From Acetobacterium sp. KB-1 (GTDB lineage Bacteria > Bacillota > Clostridia > Eubacteriales > Eubacteriaceae), in contig NZ_CP030040.1 of assembly GCF_003260995.1 (NCBI RefSeq), positions 3,512,889-3,576,888 of the forward strand: a stretch of DNA of 64,000 nucleotides, in the 5' to 3' direction. Below the pieces are notes generated by a model. The model was not told the DNA's origin. It was given only the letters and a program-made list of their open reading frames with translations, and searched no databases. Of the stretch, positions 34,194 to 42,878 are shown piece by piece (the stretch's first letter is position 1; each line of letters opens with the position of its first letter). The position numbers and the translations under genes were made by a program.

Positions 34194-34211
34194 TGTATAC
34201 TTATATATACA
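34194..34211 (+). promoter_or_regulatory. Inverted repeat TGTATA-N6-TATACA at the acsD start site
   Basis: TGTATACTTATATATACA directly follows the -10. Its halves are exact inverted copies and it matches the cooC1 element at 15/18 positions, so a common regulator of the two acs units is likely. Confidence 0.6.
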
Positions 34212-34316
34212 GGTAAAAAGCTGTAAAATATGTAATGGTTTTAATTTGGTTTTAAAGTGTGAAGCTTTGAAATAAATATTTTGAAAAAAGGTAACAGGTT
34301 AGGAGGAAACAAAAAA

Positions 34317-35252
34317 ATGCCATACAAAAAAGCAGAACAAAAATTTAGTGGCAAGATCAACGCATGTGAGATAGGTGTAGGAGATGCAGCTATCAGCATT
34401 GGCGGAGAAAACTCATTACCATTTTTAGGTACTGAAGGCTTCAAAACCGCAGTTGGAATCGCAATCTCTGACACAACCGATGAATGGTCAGATTGCTTTG
34501 GAACAATTTACGGTGACGATCTTAAAAACCCAGCGGCTTTGGCAAAAGCAGCAGTAGAAAAATCAGGTGCGGACTTCTTATTAATTAAACTTGAAAGTGC
34601 TGATCCAAACGGTGCTGACAATTCAGTCGAAAACTGTGTCGCGACAGCGGTAGCTGTAGAAGCGGCAATTAGCGTACCTTTAGTTGTAGAAGGATGTAAA
34701 AACGCAGACAAAGATGCTAAGTTACTGGAAAAAGTTGCTCAAGCTCTTGAAGGAAAAAATGTGGTTTTATTTTCTGCTGTAGAAGACAATTACAAGACCA
34801 TCGGTGCTGCCGGCGGAATGGCTTACGGACAAAAAGTAGCCGCAGAATCCTCAGTTGATATCAACCTTGCAAAACAATTAAATATCTTATTAACACAATT
34901 AGGTGTTAAAGGAAAAGATATTCTGATGGATGTTGGTTCAGCAGCTGTAGGCTATGGCTTTGAGTATGTTGCATCAACCATGGATCGTATTCGTTTAGCT
35001 GGCCTAGGTCAAAATGATGAAAGTTTACAAATGCCAATTATGACTAATATTTCTGGTGAAGCGTGGGGCGTTAAAGAAGCGGTTTCCACCCTTGAAGATG
35101 CACCGGAATGGGGCGATCAGGAAGCACGCGGGGTTGGTATGGAAGTATCAACAGCGGCAGCTTGTGTTGTTGGCGGATCAAACGCAATCATCGTAAGACA
35201 TCCAGAATCAGTTAAGGCGATCAAAAGCTTAGTTGCTGGAATCATAGGTTAG
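34317..35252 (+). CDS. acsD: Corrinoid iron-sulfur protein, small subunit
   Basis: 311 aa, TIM-barrel small subunit of CFeSP (AcsD/CdhD), which with AcsC binds the cobamide that carries the methyl group from methyl-THF to ACS. Typical blocks are YKKAEQKFSGKINACEIG at the N-terminus, GADFLLIKLESADPNG, ILMDVGSAAVGYGFEY and GVGMEVSTAAACVVGG. TTAGGAGGAAAC gives ATG 34317; the twelve codons upstream in frame are not preceded by a ribosome site. acsC starts 19 nt after the stop. Codon use is strongly biased, as expected of an abundant enzyme. Confidence 0.95.
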   Translation: MPYKKAEQKFSGKINACEIGVGDAAISIGGENSLPFLGTEGFKTAVGIAISDTTDEWSDCFGTIYGDDLKNPAALAKAAVEKSGADFLLIKLESADPNGADNSVENCVATAVAVEAAISVPLVVEGCKNADKDAKLLEKVAQALEGKNVVLFSAVEDNYKTIGAAGGMAYGQKVAAESSVDINLAKQLNILLTQLGVKGKDILMDVGSAAVGYGFEYVASTMDRIRLAGLGQNDESLQMPIMTNISGEAWGVKEAVSTLEDAPEWGDQEARGVGMEVSTAAACVVGGSNAIIVRHPESVKAIKSLVAGIIG

Positions 35253-35271
35253 GAAAGGAAGGCGAATACAA

Positions 35272-36612
35272 ATGGCAGTAAAAGGTTTAGATATTTTTAA
35301 ACTCACTCCTAAGACAAACTGTAAAGAGTGTGGTTTCCCAACATGTATGGCTTTCTCTATGAAAGCAGCTACTGGTGCTGTACCCATCGAAAAATGTCCA
35401 TACATTTCAGAAGAGTCCAAAGAATTATTATCAGAAGCAACAGCTCCACCAATGAAAACTATCAAAGTTGGCGCTGGCGAAACTGAAAAAGCGCTTGGTG
35501 GCGAAACAGTCTTATTCAGACATGAAAAAACATTGGTTAACAAAAACTTATTTGCAGTTGAATTATCAGATGCAATGAGTGACGCTGATGTGGATGCGAT
35601 TTGTGCTACTTTACAAAAGGTAAACTATGACCGTATCGGCGAAATGATGTCGGTTGAAGTTGTCGCCGTACGTTTTGTTTCTGATGCAGCTAAATTTGCG
35701 GCTTTAGTTAAAAAAGTTGCAGATTGCGGAAAAATTCCAATGATCGTGACTGTTGATGCTGAAGTAGCAAAAGCAGCGGTTGCAGGTGCTGGCGCTGGCG
35801 CTATCATCATGGGCGCAACCAAAGATAACGCAGCAGCGATGGTAGACGTAGCTAAGGCTGCAGATGCTGTTCTTGGTGTTTCTGCAGACAGTATCGAAGC
35901 ACTACACGACTTAGTTGAAGCAATTGAAAAAATGGGCTATAAAAAACTGGTATTAAACGTAGGCGAAACTTCCATTAAAGAAGCTTACGCAAATGCAGTT
36001 GATATTCGTACCGCAGCAATCAAAGGCAATGACCGAACATTTGGCTATCCTTCAGTCGTGTTTGCCAACAAACTGGCAACTGGCGATATCAACCTACAAA
36101 TTGCTCTGGCATCGGCTTTTGTTCTGCGATATGGTTCCATTATTGTTATGGAAGAAATGGACTTTAACGCTGCATTGCCGCTGTTTGGTTTAAGACAAAA
36201 CATCTTTACCGATCCTCAAAAACCAATGCGTGTTGAACCGAAGGTTTATGAATTTAACAAACCAACCGGTAATGATCCTGTTTTAGTTACTGTTGACTTT
36301 GCATTATCTTATTTTGTTGTTGCTGGTGAAATTGAACGATCTAAGGTTCCTGCCTACCTGGCAATTCCAGATGCAGGTGGTTACTCTGTTCTGACCGCTT
36401 GGGCTGCTGGTAAATTTGGATCAAGCGTTATTGCTAACTTCATTAAAGAAAACAACGTTGCCGATGTAACGACATCTCGTAAGTTAATCTTACCTGGTAA
36501 AGTTGCCGTTCTTCAGGGCGATCTAGCTGAATTACTACCTGAATGGGAAGTAATCGTTGGACCAAACGAAGCAATGCAATTACCGAAGTTCTTAAGAGAC
36601 ATGCAAGCATAA
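35272..36612 (+). CDS. acsC: Corrinoid iron-sulfur protein, large subunit
   Basis: 446 aa. The N-terminal [4Fe-4S] domain has CKECGFPTCMAF and a later Cys in EKCPYI (residues ~17-42). A TIM barrel follows, then the C-terminal B12-binding Rossmann domain (residues ~325-446) with DAGGYSVLTAWAAGKFG and LILPGKVAVLQGDL. The low-potential cluster supplies electrons for reductive activation of Co(II) and the C-terminal domain holds the cobamide. AGGAAAGGAAGG precedes ATG 35272. It forms the CFeSP heterodimer with AcsD. Confidence 0.95.
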   Translation: MAVKGLDIFKLTPKTNCKECGFPTCMAFSMKAATGAVPIEKCPYISEESKELLSEATAPPMKTIKVGAGETEKALGGETVLFRHEKTLVNKNLFAVELSDAMSDADVDAICATLQKVNYDRIGEMMSVEVVAVRFVSDAAKFAALVKKVADCGKIPMIVTVDAEVAKAAVAGAGAGAIIMGATKDNAAAMVDVAKAADAVLGVSADSIEALHDLVEAIEKMGYKKLVLNVGETSIKEAYANAVDIRTAAIKGNDRTFGYPSVVFANKLATGDINLQIALASAFVLRYGSIIVMEEMDFNAALPLFGLRQNIFTDPQKPMRVEPKVYEFNKPTGNDPVLVTVDFALSYFVVAGEIERSKVPAYLAIPDAGGYSVLTAWAAGKFGSSVIANFIKENNVADVTTSRKLILPGKVAVLQGDLAELLPEWEVIVGPNEAMQLPKFLRDMQA

Positions 36613-36679
36613 TATCAATCTGTGCTCGGGACTCATCCCGAGCGCACCTAAATATTTTTCAATTTGAAAGGGGAACAAT

Positions 36680-37465
36680 ATGTCAAAATTTATGGTTATT
36701 GGTGAAAGAATTCACTGTATCTCTCCTGCAATTCGTCAGGCTTTCGCAGATAGAAACCCTGAGCCAATTCTTTTAAGAGCAAAAGAACAATTAGAAGCGG
36801 GCGCAGACTACTTGGATTTAAACATCGGACCGGCTGAAAGAGGCGGCGAAGAATTAATGCAATGGGGTGTTAAATTGCTCCAGGAAAACTTCGATAATGT
36901 CCCATTAGCGCTTGATACAGCGAACATGAAAGCGATCGAAGCGGGAATCCAGGTTTATAACCGATCAAAAGGAAAACCAATTGTAAACTCTGCAGATGCA
37001 GGCGACCGTATTGAATATGTCGATTTAGCAGCAGCTAATGACGCGATGGTTATCGCTCTTTGCTCTAAAGAAGGTGTGCCAGGAAATAAAGACGAACGTA
37101 TTGCTTACTGTTCAGAATTATTAGAACGTGGTATGGAACGAGGAATGGAACCAACAGATTTATTGTTTGATCCATTATTCATTGTAATCAAAGGCATGCA
37201 AGATCAATTAGTTGATGTATTAGAAGCAATCCAGATGATTACTGACATGGGCTTGTTAACAACGGGTGGACTTAGCAACGTATCTAACGGTGCGCCAAAA
37301 CATATCCGTCCATTATTAGACTGTGCTGTTTTAGCAATGGCGATGCAATGTGGATTCAGCTCTGCAATCGTTAATCCTTGCGACAAACGATTAAGAGAAA
37401 CAATCGTAGCTTGCGATATTATCAAAAATAATATCCTTTATGCAGATTCAGTACTTGAGTTCTAG
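36680..37465 (+). CDS. acsE: Methyltetrahydrofolate:CFeSP methyltransferase
   Basis: 261 aa TIM-barrel of the pterin-binding family. VIGERIHCISPAIRQAF, YLDLNIGPAERGGEELM, LALDTANMKAIEAG, PIVNSADAG and GGLSNVSNGAPKH match AcsE/MeTr folate-site residues. It transfers the N5-methyl of methyl-THF to Co(I) of CFeSP, linking the methyl branch, which needs folate made by the fol operon at 57-60 kb, to acetyl-CoA synthesis. GAAAGGGG precedes ATG 36680. Confidence 0.95.
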   Translation: MSKFMVIGERIHCISPAIRQAFADRNPEPILLRAKEQLEAGADYLDLNIGPAERGGEELMQWGVKLLQENFDNVPLALDTANMKAIEAGIQVYNRSKGKPIVNSADAGDRIEYVDLAAANDAMVIALCSKEGVPGNKDERIAYCSELLERGMERGMEPTDLLFDPLFIVIKGMQDQLVDVLEAIQMITDMGLLTTGGLSNVSNGAPKHIRPLLDCAVLAMAMQCGFSSAIVNPCDKRLRETIVACDIIKNNILYADSVLEF

Positions 37466-37507
37466 AAATACCTTTATAAATTAAAATAGGTATTTGAAAA
37501 TACTCAT

Positions 37508-37569
37508 AAAAAAAAGCCCCCGACCACAATTCATCACTTGCTGCACAAGGTACGATGAAGGTCAGGAGC
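37508..37569 (-). ncRNA. Structured element in acsE-acsA gap; possible minus-strand small RNA 3' end
   Basis: GCCCCCGACC (37516-37525) and TTCATC (37530-37535) pair with GATGAA (37554-37559) and GGTCAGGAGC (37560-37569), with two mismatches and a 4-nt bulge. Eight A residues at 37508-37515 become a T run on the minus strand, so it reads as an intrinsic terminator only in that direction, yet no minus-strand gene is present. To its right an AT-rich inverted repeat (37579-37609) may hold a minus-strand promoter. On the plus strand it would be a structured spacer in the mRNA. Confidence 0.4.
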
Positions 37570-37668
37570 AAACAACTATGTATAATGTATCACTCACCTA
37601 CATTGTATAACATTTAACAATGTTTGTAAAGGGAATTTTGATGTTTTTTTAAGATATTACAAAACTTT

Positions 37669-37697
37669 TTGCAAATGCGTAAAAATAAGTATTATAC
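37669..37697 (+). promoter_or_regulatory. Probable promoter of acsA-cooC2-acsB1
   Basis: TTGCAA 37669-37674, 17-nt spacer, TTATAC 37692-37697, about 45 nt before the GAGAGG of acsA. The 282-nt gap after acsE and the hairpin before it suggest a separate unit. Confidence 0.5.
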
Positions 37698-37747
37698 GAA
37701 ACAGGTGCTTTGATATAAATTATAAAATTTAGAGAGGTAGAAAAAAT

Positions 37748-39646
37748 ATGAGCAATGAAATTTTAAACTACGATAAGGTCGCTGAAGCTTCCCTTGCGAA
37801 AGCTCAAAGAGATGGCGCAGAAACAATGTGGGATCGCCGTGCTGCACAAAAAACCCAATGTGGTTTTGGAGAAGCGGGGGTTTGTTGCCGAATTTGTGCA
37901 ATGGGTCCATGTCGTGTAAGTCCAGTTCCTGGAAAAGGCGCTGAAAGAGGTATTTGTGGAGCTAACGCTGACACAATTGTTGCAAGAAACTTTGCCAGAA
38001 TGGTTGCCGGCGGAACTTCTGCCCATTCAGATCATGCCCGTGATATCGTCCATGCGATGCATCATTCATCAGCGGAAGGCCCATTCAAAATCCGTGACGA
38101 AGCTAAATTAAGACGAATCGCAGCAGAATGGGAAATTGCTGATGCAGACACTAAAGAAACCTATGCCTTAGCACATGAATTATCAGCGATGGCTTTGGAA
38201 GAATTTGGTAAACCTTTTGGAACCCAACGTTTCTTAAAAAGAGCACCACAAGCTCGACAGGATGTCTGGGCACGCGAAGATATCGCACCACGCGCTATTG
38301 ATATGGAAGTAACCACTTTAATGCATTCTACTCATATGGGTTGTGCTGCTGATTATGAAAGTCTTTTCAGACGTGGTATGAGAACTGGTATGTCTGATGG
38401 ATGGGGCGGATCAATGATCGGTACTGAATTCTCTGATATTATGTACGGAACACCAACCGCGCGGGCATCTTCTTCAAACTTAGGTGTTATTGATGCCGAA
38501 ATGGTTAATATTCTGATCCATGGTCATGATCCTAACCTGGCTGAAATGGTTGTACTGGCAGCTCAAAACCCAGAAATGGTTGAACTGGCAAAAGCTAAGG
38601 GTGCTAAAGGCATTAATATTGTTGGGATGTGCTGTACAGGTAATGAAATGACCATGAGACATGGTATCAAAATTGCCGGTAACTTCTACCAACAAGAAAT
38701 GTGTATCATCACAGGTGCTATTGAAGCTGTTGTCGTTGATGTTCAATGTATCTTCCCGGCTCTGCCTGAACTGGCAAAAACATATCATACCCGATTTATC
38801 AGTACTTCTGAAAAGGCTAAAATCTCAGGAGATTTATTCTTGAAATTCTCTGAAGAAACTGGCTTGGACAATGCTAACGAAATCGTTAAATTAGCCGTTG
38901 AAAACTTCCCGAACCGTGATGCTGCTAAAGTAGAAATTCCAGACATAAAGCAAGATACCATGGTTGGTTACTCTGTTGAAGAAATTATTAACCATTTGGA
39001 TGCAGTTGTTAACTCACAATTAGAAGACAAACTGGGTACTGTTAAACCTTTAACTGATGTTATTTATGCCGGTGTTTTTCGTGGTGCTGCTGGTGTTGTT
39101 GGTTGTAACAATCCAAAACAACAGCATGACTATGCTCATATTACCGTAATGGAAGAACTAATTAAACGTGACGTAATCTGTGTTGTTACAGGTTGTGCTG
39201 CTCAAGCTGCTGCTAAAGCTGGTTTATTAACATTAGAAGCAAAAGAAAGATGTGGCCGTGGTCTTTTAGAAGTCTGTGAACGTGTAAACATTCCACCAGT
39301 GCTTCACTTGGGATCTTGTGTCGATATCAGTCGTATCCTGCACATTGTAAACTTATGTGCCGACGTTCGAGGGATTGACCCTGCTTTATTACCAGTTGTT
39401 GGTATCGCTCCAGAATGGATGTCAGAAAAAGCTGTTTCAATTGCAAACTACGTAGTAGGTTCTGGTATCAATACTTACCTTGGTGTTATTCCACAGGTAT
39501 TAGGTTCACCAAACTTCACAAAATTATTGACCGAAGATTGCCAGGAATTTATCGGAGCACATTTCGTATTTGAAAAAGATCCAATCGTTATGGTTGACAA
39601 AATCATGGAAGACATGGAAGCGAAACGAACTGCTTTAGGTATCTAA
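37748..39646 (+). CDS. acsA: Ni-Fe-S carbon monoxide dehydrogenase catalytic subunit
   Basis: 632 aa. Cys38 and Cys46 fit the bridging D-cluster, and Cys47, Cys50, Cys55 and Cys70 the B-cluster (CCRICAMGPCR...GICGAN). C-cluster ligand regions include MHSTHMGCAADYE, NIVGMCCTGNEM, GVVGCNNPKQQHDYAH, TGCAAQAAAKAG and LHLGSCVDISR. It reduces CO2 to CO and, in complex with AcsB, passes CO through an internal tunnel to the A-cluster. Length is standard for bacterial CooS/AcsA. AGAGAGGTAG precedes ATG 37748. cooC2 follows after 25 nt. Confidence 0.97.
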   Translation: MSNEILNYDKVAEASLAKAQRDGAETMWDRRAAQKTQCGFGEAGVCCRICAMGPCRVSPVPGKGAERGICGANADTIVARNFARMVAGGTSAHSDHARDIVHAMHHSSAEGPFKIRDEAKLRRIAAEWEIADADTKETYALAHELSAMALEEFGKPFGTQRFLKRAPQARQDVWAREDIAPRAIDMEVTTLMHSTHMGCAADYESLFRRGMRTGMSDGWGGSMIGTEFSDIMYGTPTARASSSNLGVIDAEMVNILIHGHDPNLAEMVVLAAQNPEMVELAKAKGAKGINIVGMCCTGNEMTMRHGIKIAGNFYQQEMCIITGAIEAVVVDVQCIFPALPELAKTYHTRFISTSEKAKISGDLFLKFSEETGLDNANEIVKLAVENFPNRDAAKVEIPDIKQDTMVGYSVEEIINHLDAVVNSQLEDKLGTVKPLTDVIYAGVFRGAAGVVGCNNPKQQHDYAHITVMEELIKRDVICVVTGCAAQAAAKAGLLTLEAKERCGRGLLEVCERVNIPPVLHLGSCVDISRILHIVNLCADVRGIDPALLPVVGIAPEWMSEKAVSIANYVVGSGINTYLGVIPQVLGSPNFTKLLTEDCQEFIGAHFVFEKDPIVMVDKIMEDMEAKRTALGI

Positions 39647-39671
39647 TTAATAAAGATAGACAGGTGAAAAA

Positions 39672-40457
39672 ATGAAAATAGCATTAACAGGAAAAGGCGG
39701 AGTTGGGAAAACAACCATCTCAGCAAGTTTGAGCCGATATTTTGCCGATGAAGGATATAATGTATTAACAGTTGATGCTGATCCCGATGCCAATCTTGGC
39801 CTTGCCTTGGGCATGAGTGAAGAAATGATTGCAGAAATAGTTCCCATATCAGAAATGAAAGATTTAGTGGAAGAACGAACAGCTGCCGATACCGGTTCTT
39901 TTGGATCAATGTTTAGAATGAATCCAGAAGTTGCTGACATTCCTGAACGTTATGCCAAAGAGTTTAATGGCGTCAAGCTGTTAACCATGGGTACCGTCGA
40001 CACCGGAGGATCTGGCTGTGTATGCCCGGAGCATGTCTTATTAAAAATGCTCATGAGCCATCTGGTCTTATACCAAAAAGATGTCGTGATCATGGATATG
40101 GAAGCAGGTATTGAGCATTTGGGTCGGGGAACAGCTGGAGCAGTCGATGCGTTTATCGTCGTCGTTGAGCCGGGAGTCCGTAGCATTCAGACATTTCATA
40201 AGGTTAAATCCATGGCAATGGATATCGGTGTAAAGCAGGTTTATGTTATTGGAAATAAAATCCGCAATGACGGAGATATCGCCTTTATAAAAGAAAAAGT
40301 TGGAGATGAAAACATCATTGGTTTTTTAAACTACCGGGATGCCATATCAGAATCTGACCGTAACAATCAATCCCCTTACGATGATCCTGCCATGAAAGAA
40401 GATATTGCCGTTTTAGGTAAAAGCATTCTGGCGATTGTCGATGAAAAAAAGAAATAA
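39672..40457 (+). CDS. cooC2: CooC/AcsF-type nickel-insertion ATPase (copy 2)
   Basis: 261 aa. GKGGVGKTT Walker A, DADPDANLGLALG, the Ni-binding CxC in GSGCVCPEHVLL, and MDMEAGIEHLGRGT. It is more similar in sequence to classical CooC/AcsF than cooC1 is. Location between acsA and acsB1 suggests it matures the CODH/ACS complex itself. AGACAGGTG precedes ATG 39672. Confidence 0.93.
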   Translation: MKIALTGKGGVGKTTISASLSRYFADEGYNVLTVDADPDANLGLALGMSEEMIAEIVPISEMKDLVEERTAADTGSFGSMFRMNPEVADIPERYAKEFNGVKLLTMGTVDTGGSGCVCPEHVLLKMLMSHLVLYQKDVVIMDMEAGIEHLGRGTAGAVDAFIVVVEPGVRSIQTFHKVKSMAMDIGVKQVYVIGNKIRNDGDIAFIKEKVGDENIIGFLNYRDAISESDRNNQSPYDDPAMKEDIAVLGKSILAIVDEKKK

Positions 40458-40522
40458 CAAATTTTTAAAAGTGAACAAAAATCTAATGTTAATTGAACTA
40501 ACCTAAGGAGGAAAAAGTCCAT

Positions 40523-42697
40523 ATGAATATGAATCTTTTTGATATAATTTACGACGGCCAAGCTCAGTACCTGAAACGTGCTGAAGAAATGGTAGCCAAA
40601 GTCGTTGCTGAAAAGGGAAAAGAAACACCAGTTAAATTCCCAGGTACTGCTTATGCCTTGCCTTGTATCTATGCCATCACCGGCAAAAAAATCACCAATG
40701 TAGGTGAATTAGAAGATGCGTTGGCACTGGCTAAAGAAAAAATTCACCGCACCAATTACCTGCAAGACGCACTAGATGCTGGTACAGCTGCGGCAATGTG
40801 TGCAGAAATTATCGAAGCAGTTAAATATGTTTACGAAGAACTTCCATACGAAGGTCGTCACGTTGAAGATTTAAATACTACTGATGTTCGTTACTTAGGA
40901 CATATCACCGATGCTGAAGTACGTAACTTCGGTGTGCCATTGGTAACAGATGACATTCCTGGTGTTGCTGTTATTATCGGTGAAGCTAAAGATGCTGAAA
41001 CACTTGCGGCAATCGTAAAAGACTACCAGGGCAAAGGTTTATTAACCTTCATGGTTGGTAAAGTTATTGATCAGGCGATTGAACAAAAAATCAAAATGGG
41101 TATTGATCTTCGCGTTATTCCTTTGGGATACGAAATTGAGTCCGTTATCCACGTTATATCCGTTGCGATTCGTGCCAGCTTAATCTTTGGTGCAACACCT
41201 CCAGGCGACTTCCTGGCGCATCGAACTTATACAAAAAATCGTGTTAAAGCATTTGTTAATGTATTTGGACCATGGGATAATAAAATTATCGCTGCCGGTG
41301 CTGCTGCTATCGAACTTGGCTTCCCAGCAGTAACAGAAACATTCATCAATGAAGTACCAACCTTATTATTACACCAACCAGATAACAGCAAAGTTGTTGC
41401 CACTTCTTTAGAAGCCCGTAACATTAAAATCAAAGTTACCGAAATCGACTGTCCAGTTGCTGTTTCTTCAGCATTTGAAGGTGAACGTGTTCGTAAAGAT
41501 ACTATGTTTGCTGAATTCGGCGGAAACAAAACGGAATGTTGGGAACTGGTTACAACCGGCGAATTAGCTGAAATGGAAGATCACAAAATCACGATTGTTG
41601 GACCAGATATTGATGACGCGATGTTTGCAGGCAAAGACGTTGTTCGTTTGCCAATGGGCGTTGTTGTTAAAGTAGCTGGAAAACAAATGCAAAAAGACTT
41701 TGAAACCGTTCTTGAAAGACGTATCCATTACTTCACAAACTATATTGAAGGGGCAATGCATGTTGGACAAAGAAATATTGCCTGGATCCGTTTAACAAAA
41801 GAAGCGTTTGAAAAAGGCTTCCGCTTAAAACATATCGGTGAAGTTTTATACGCAAAAATGCGTTCTGACTTTGATAAAGTTGTTGATAAATGTGAAGTAA
41901 CTATTTACACCAACGCTGAAGATGTCAAACGTCTTGGCGAAGAAATGGTAAAACCAATTTACTCTGAACGTGATGAACGAATGGGCGCACTGACTGATGA
42001 AAGTGTCGATGAATTCTATACCTGTTTATTATGTCAATCCTTTGCTCCAAGCCACGTTTGTATCGTAACACCAGAACGTTTAGGTCTTTGTGGTGCCGTT
42101 TCCTGGTTGGATGCCAAAGCAACAAAAGAATTGGATCCGATGGGACCAAACCAACCAATCGTTAAAGGAGAGGCCATTGACGAACGTCTTGGTATCTGGG
42201 AATCTTGTAACGAAGTAGTCGCACGAGATTCGCAGGGTGCGGTTGAACAGGTTACACTTTATTCAATCCTTGAAGATCCAATGACTTCCTGTGGTTGCTT
42301 CGAATGTATCTGTGGTATCATGCCTGAAGCGAATGGTGTTGTTATTGTAAACCGTGAATTCGGCGATACTTCACCCGTTGGAATGACCTTCGGTGAGTTG
42401 GCTTCGATGACTGGTGGTGGGGTTCAAACGCCAGGCTTCATGGGTCATGGTCGATTCTTAATCGGTTCTAAAAAATTCATGTCAGCTGAAGGTGGTTTAC
42501 CACGTATCGTTTGGATGCCTAAAGAATTAAAAGACGATGTAGCTGAACGTTTAAACAAGGCTGTATTTGAAATGACCGGTATTGAAAACTTTGCAGACAT
42601 GGTTTGTGATGAAACAATTGCCAGTGATTCTGAAGCAGTATTAGAATTCTTAGAATCAAAAGGACATCCAGCCTTGGCGATGGATCCAATTATGTAA
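40523..42697 (+). CDS. acsB1: Acetyl-CoA synthase, CODH/ACS alpha subunit (copy 1)
   Basis: 724 aa. The A-cluster ligands are intact: Cys501, Cys504, Cys513 and Cys523 for the [4Fe-4S] cubane and proximal Ni, and Cys590-Gly-Cys592 for the distal Ni. The offset from the well-known Moorella numbering is a constant five. The N-terminal domain that docks on CODH and holds the CO tunnel is present. The enzyme joins CO, the CFeSP methyl group and CoA to acetyl-CoA. AAGGAGGAAAAAG sets ATG 40523. Codon use is very biased towards GGT/CGT/GAA-type codons, as in acsA. A terminator follows, and a second acsB lies 1 kb downstream. Confidence 0.97.
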   Translation: MNMNLFDIIYDGQAQYLKRAEEMVAKVVAEKGKETPVKFPGTAYALPCIYAITGKKITNVGELEDALALAKEKIHRTNYLQDALDAGTAAAMCAEIIEAVKYVYEELPYEGRHVEDLNTTDVRYLGHITDAEVRNFGVPLVTDDIPGVAVIIGEAKDAETLAAIVKDYQGKGLLTFMVGKVIDQAIEQKIKMGIDLRVIPLGYEIESVIHVISVAIRASLIFGATPPGDFLAHRTYTKNRVKAFVNVFGPWDNKIIAAGAAAIELGFPAVTETFINEVPTLLLHQPDNSKVVATSLEARNIKIKVTEIDCPVAVSSAFEGERVRKDTMFAEFGGNKTECWELVTTGELAEMEDHKITIVGPDIDDAMFAGKDVVRLPMGVVVKVAGKQMQKDFETVLERRIHYFTNYIEGAMHVGQRNIAWIRLTKEAFEKGFRLKHIGEVLYAKMRSDFDKVVDKCEVTIYTNAEDVKRLGEEMVKPIYSERDERMGALTDESVDEFYTCLLCQSFAPSHVCIVTPERLGLCGAVSWLDAKATKELDPMGPNQPIVKGEAIDERLGIWESCNEVVARDSQGAVEQVTLYSILEDPMTSCGCFECICGIMPEANGVVIVNREFGDTSPVGMTFGELASMTGGGVQTPGFMGHGRFLIGSKKFMSAEGGLPRIVWMPKELKDDVAERLNKAVFEMTGIENFADMVCDETIASDSEAVLEFLESKGHPALAMDPIM

Positions 42698-42735
42698 TTA
42701 AATTTGACTTAAGTCGAATTTTGTAACATGCCTGA

Positions 42736-42768
42736 AGGCAGAGCACAGATGTGTTCTGCCTTTTTTTT
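42736..42768 (+). terminator. Terminator after acsB1
   Basis: AGGCAGAGCA pairs with TGTTCTGCCT (with a G-T pair) and is followed by eight T residues. It separates the canonical acs cluster from the His-rich/acsB2 extension. Confidence 0.85.
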
Positions 42769-42782
42769 AAGTCGATAAAAAC

Positions 42783-42820
42783 AATTCTAGTTTAGATTAA
42801 TTCCCGATAAATTCTAGTTT
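42783..42820 (+). repeat. Direct repeat AATTCTAGTTT upstream of the His-rich gene
   Basis: AATTCTAGTTT occurs at 42783-42793 and 42810-42820, 27 bp apart, just before TATAAT (42838-42843). This may be an operator (a metal-responsive one would make sense) or chance in AT-rich sequence. Confidence 0.35.
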
Positions 42821-42878
42821 TATTAAGTATTAAGTGTTATAATTATCACAAATTAAAGTATAACAGGAGGAAAAAAAT

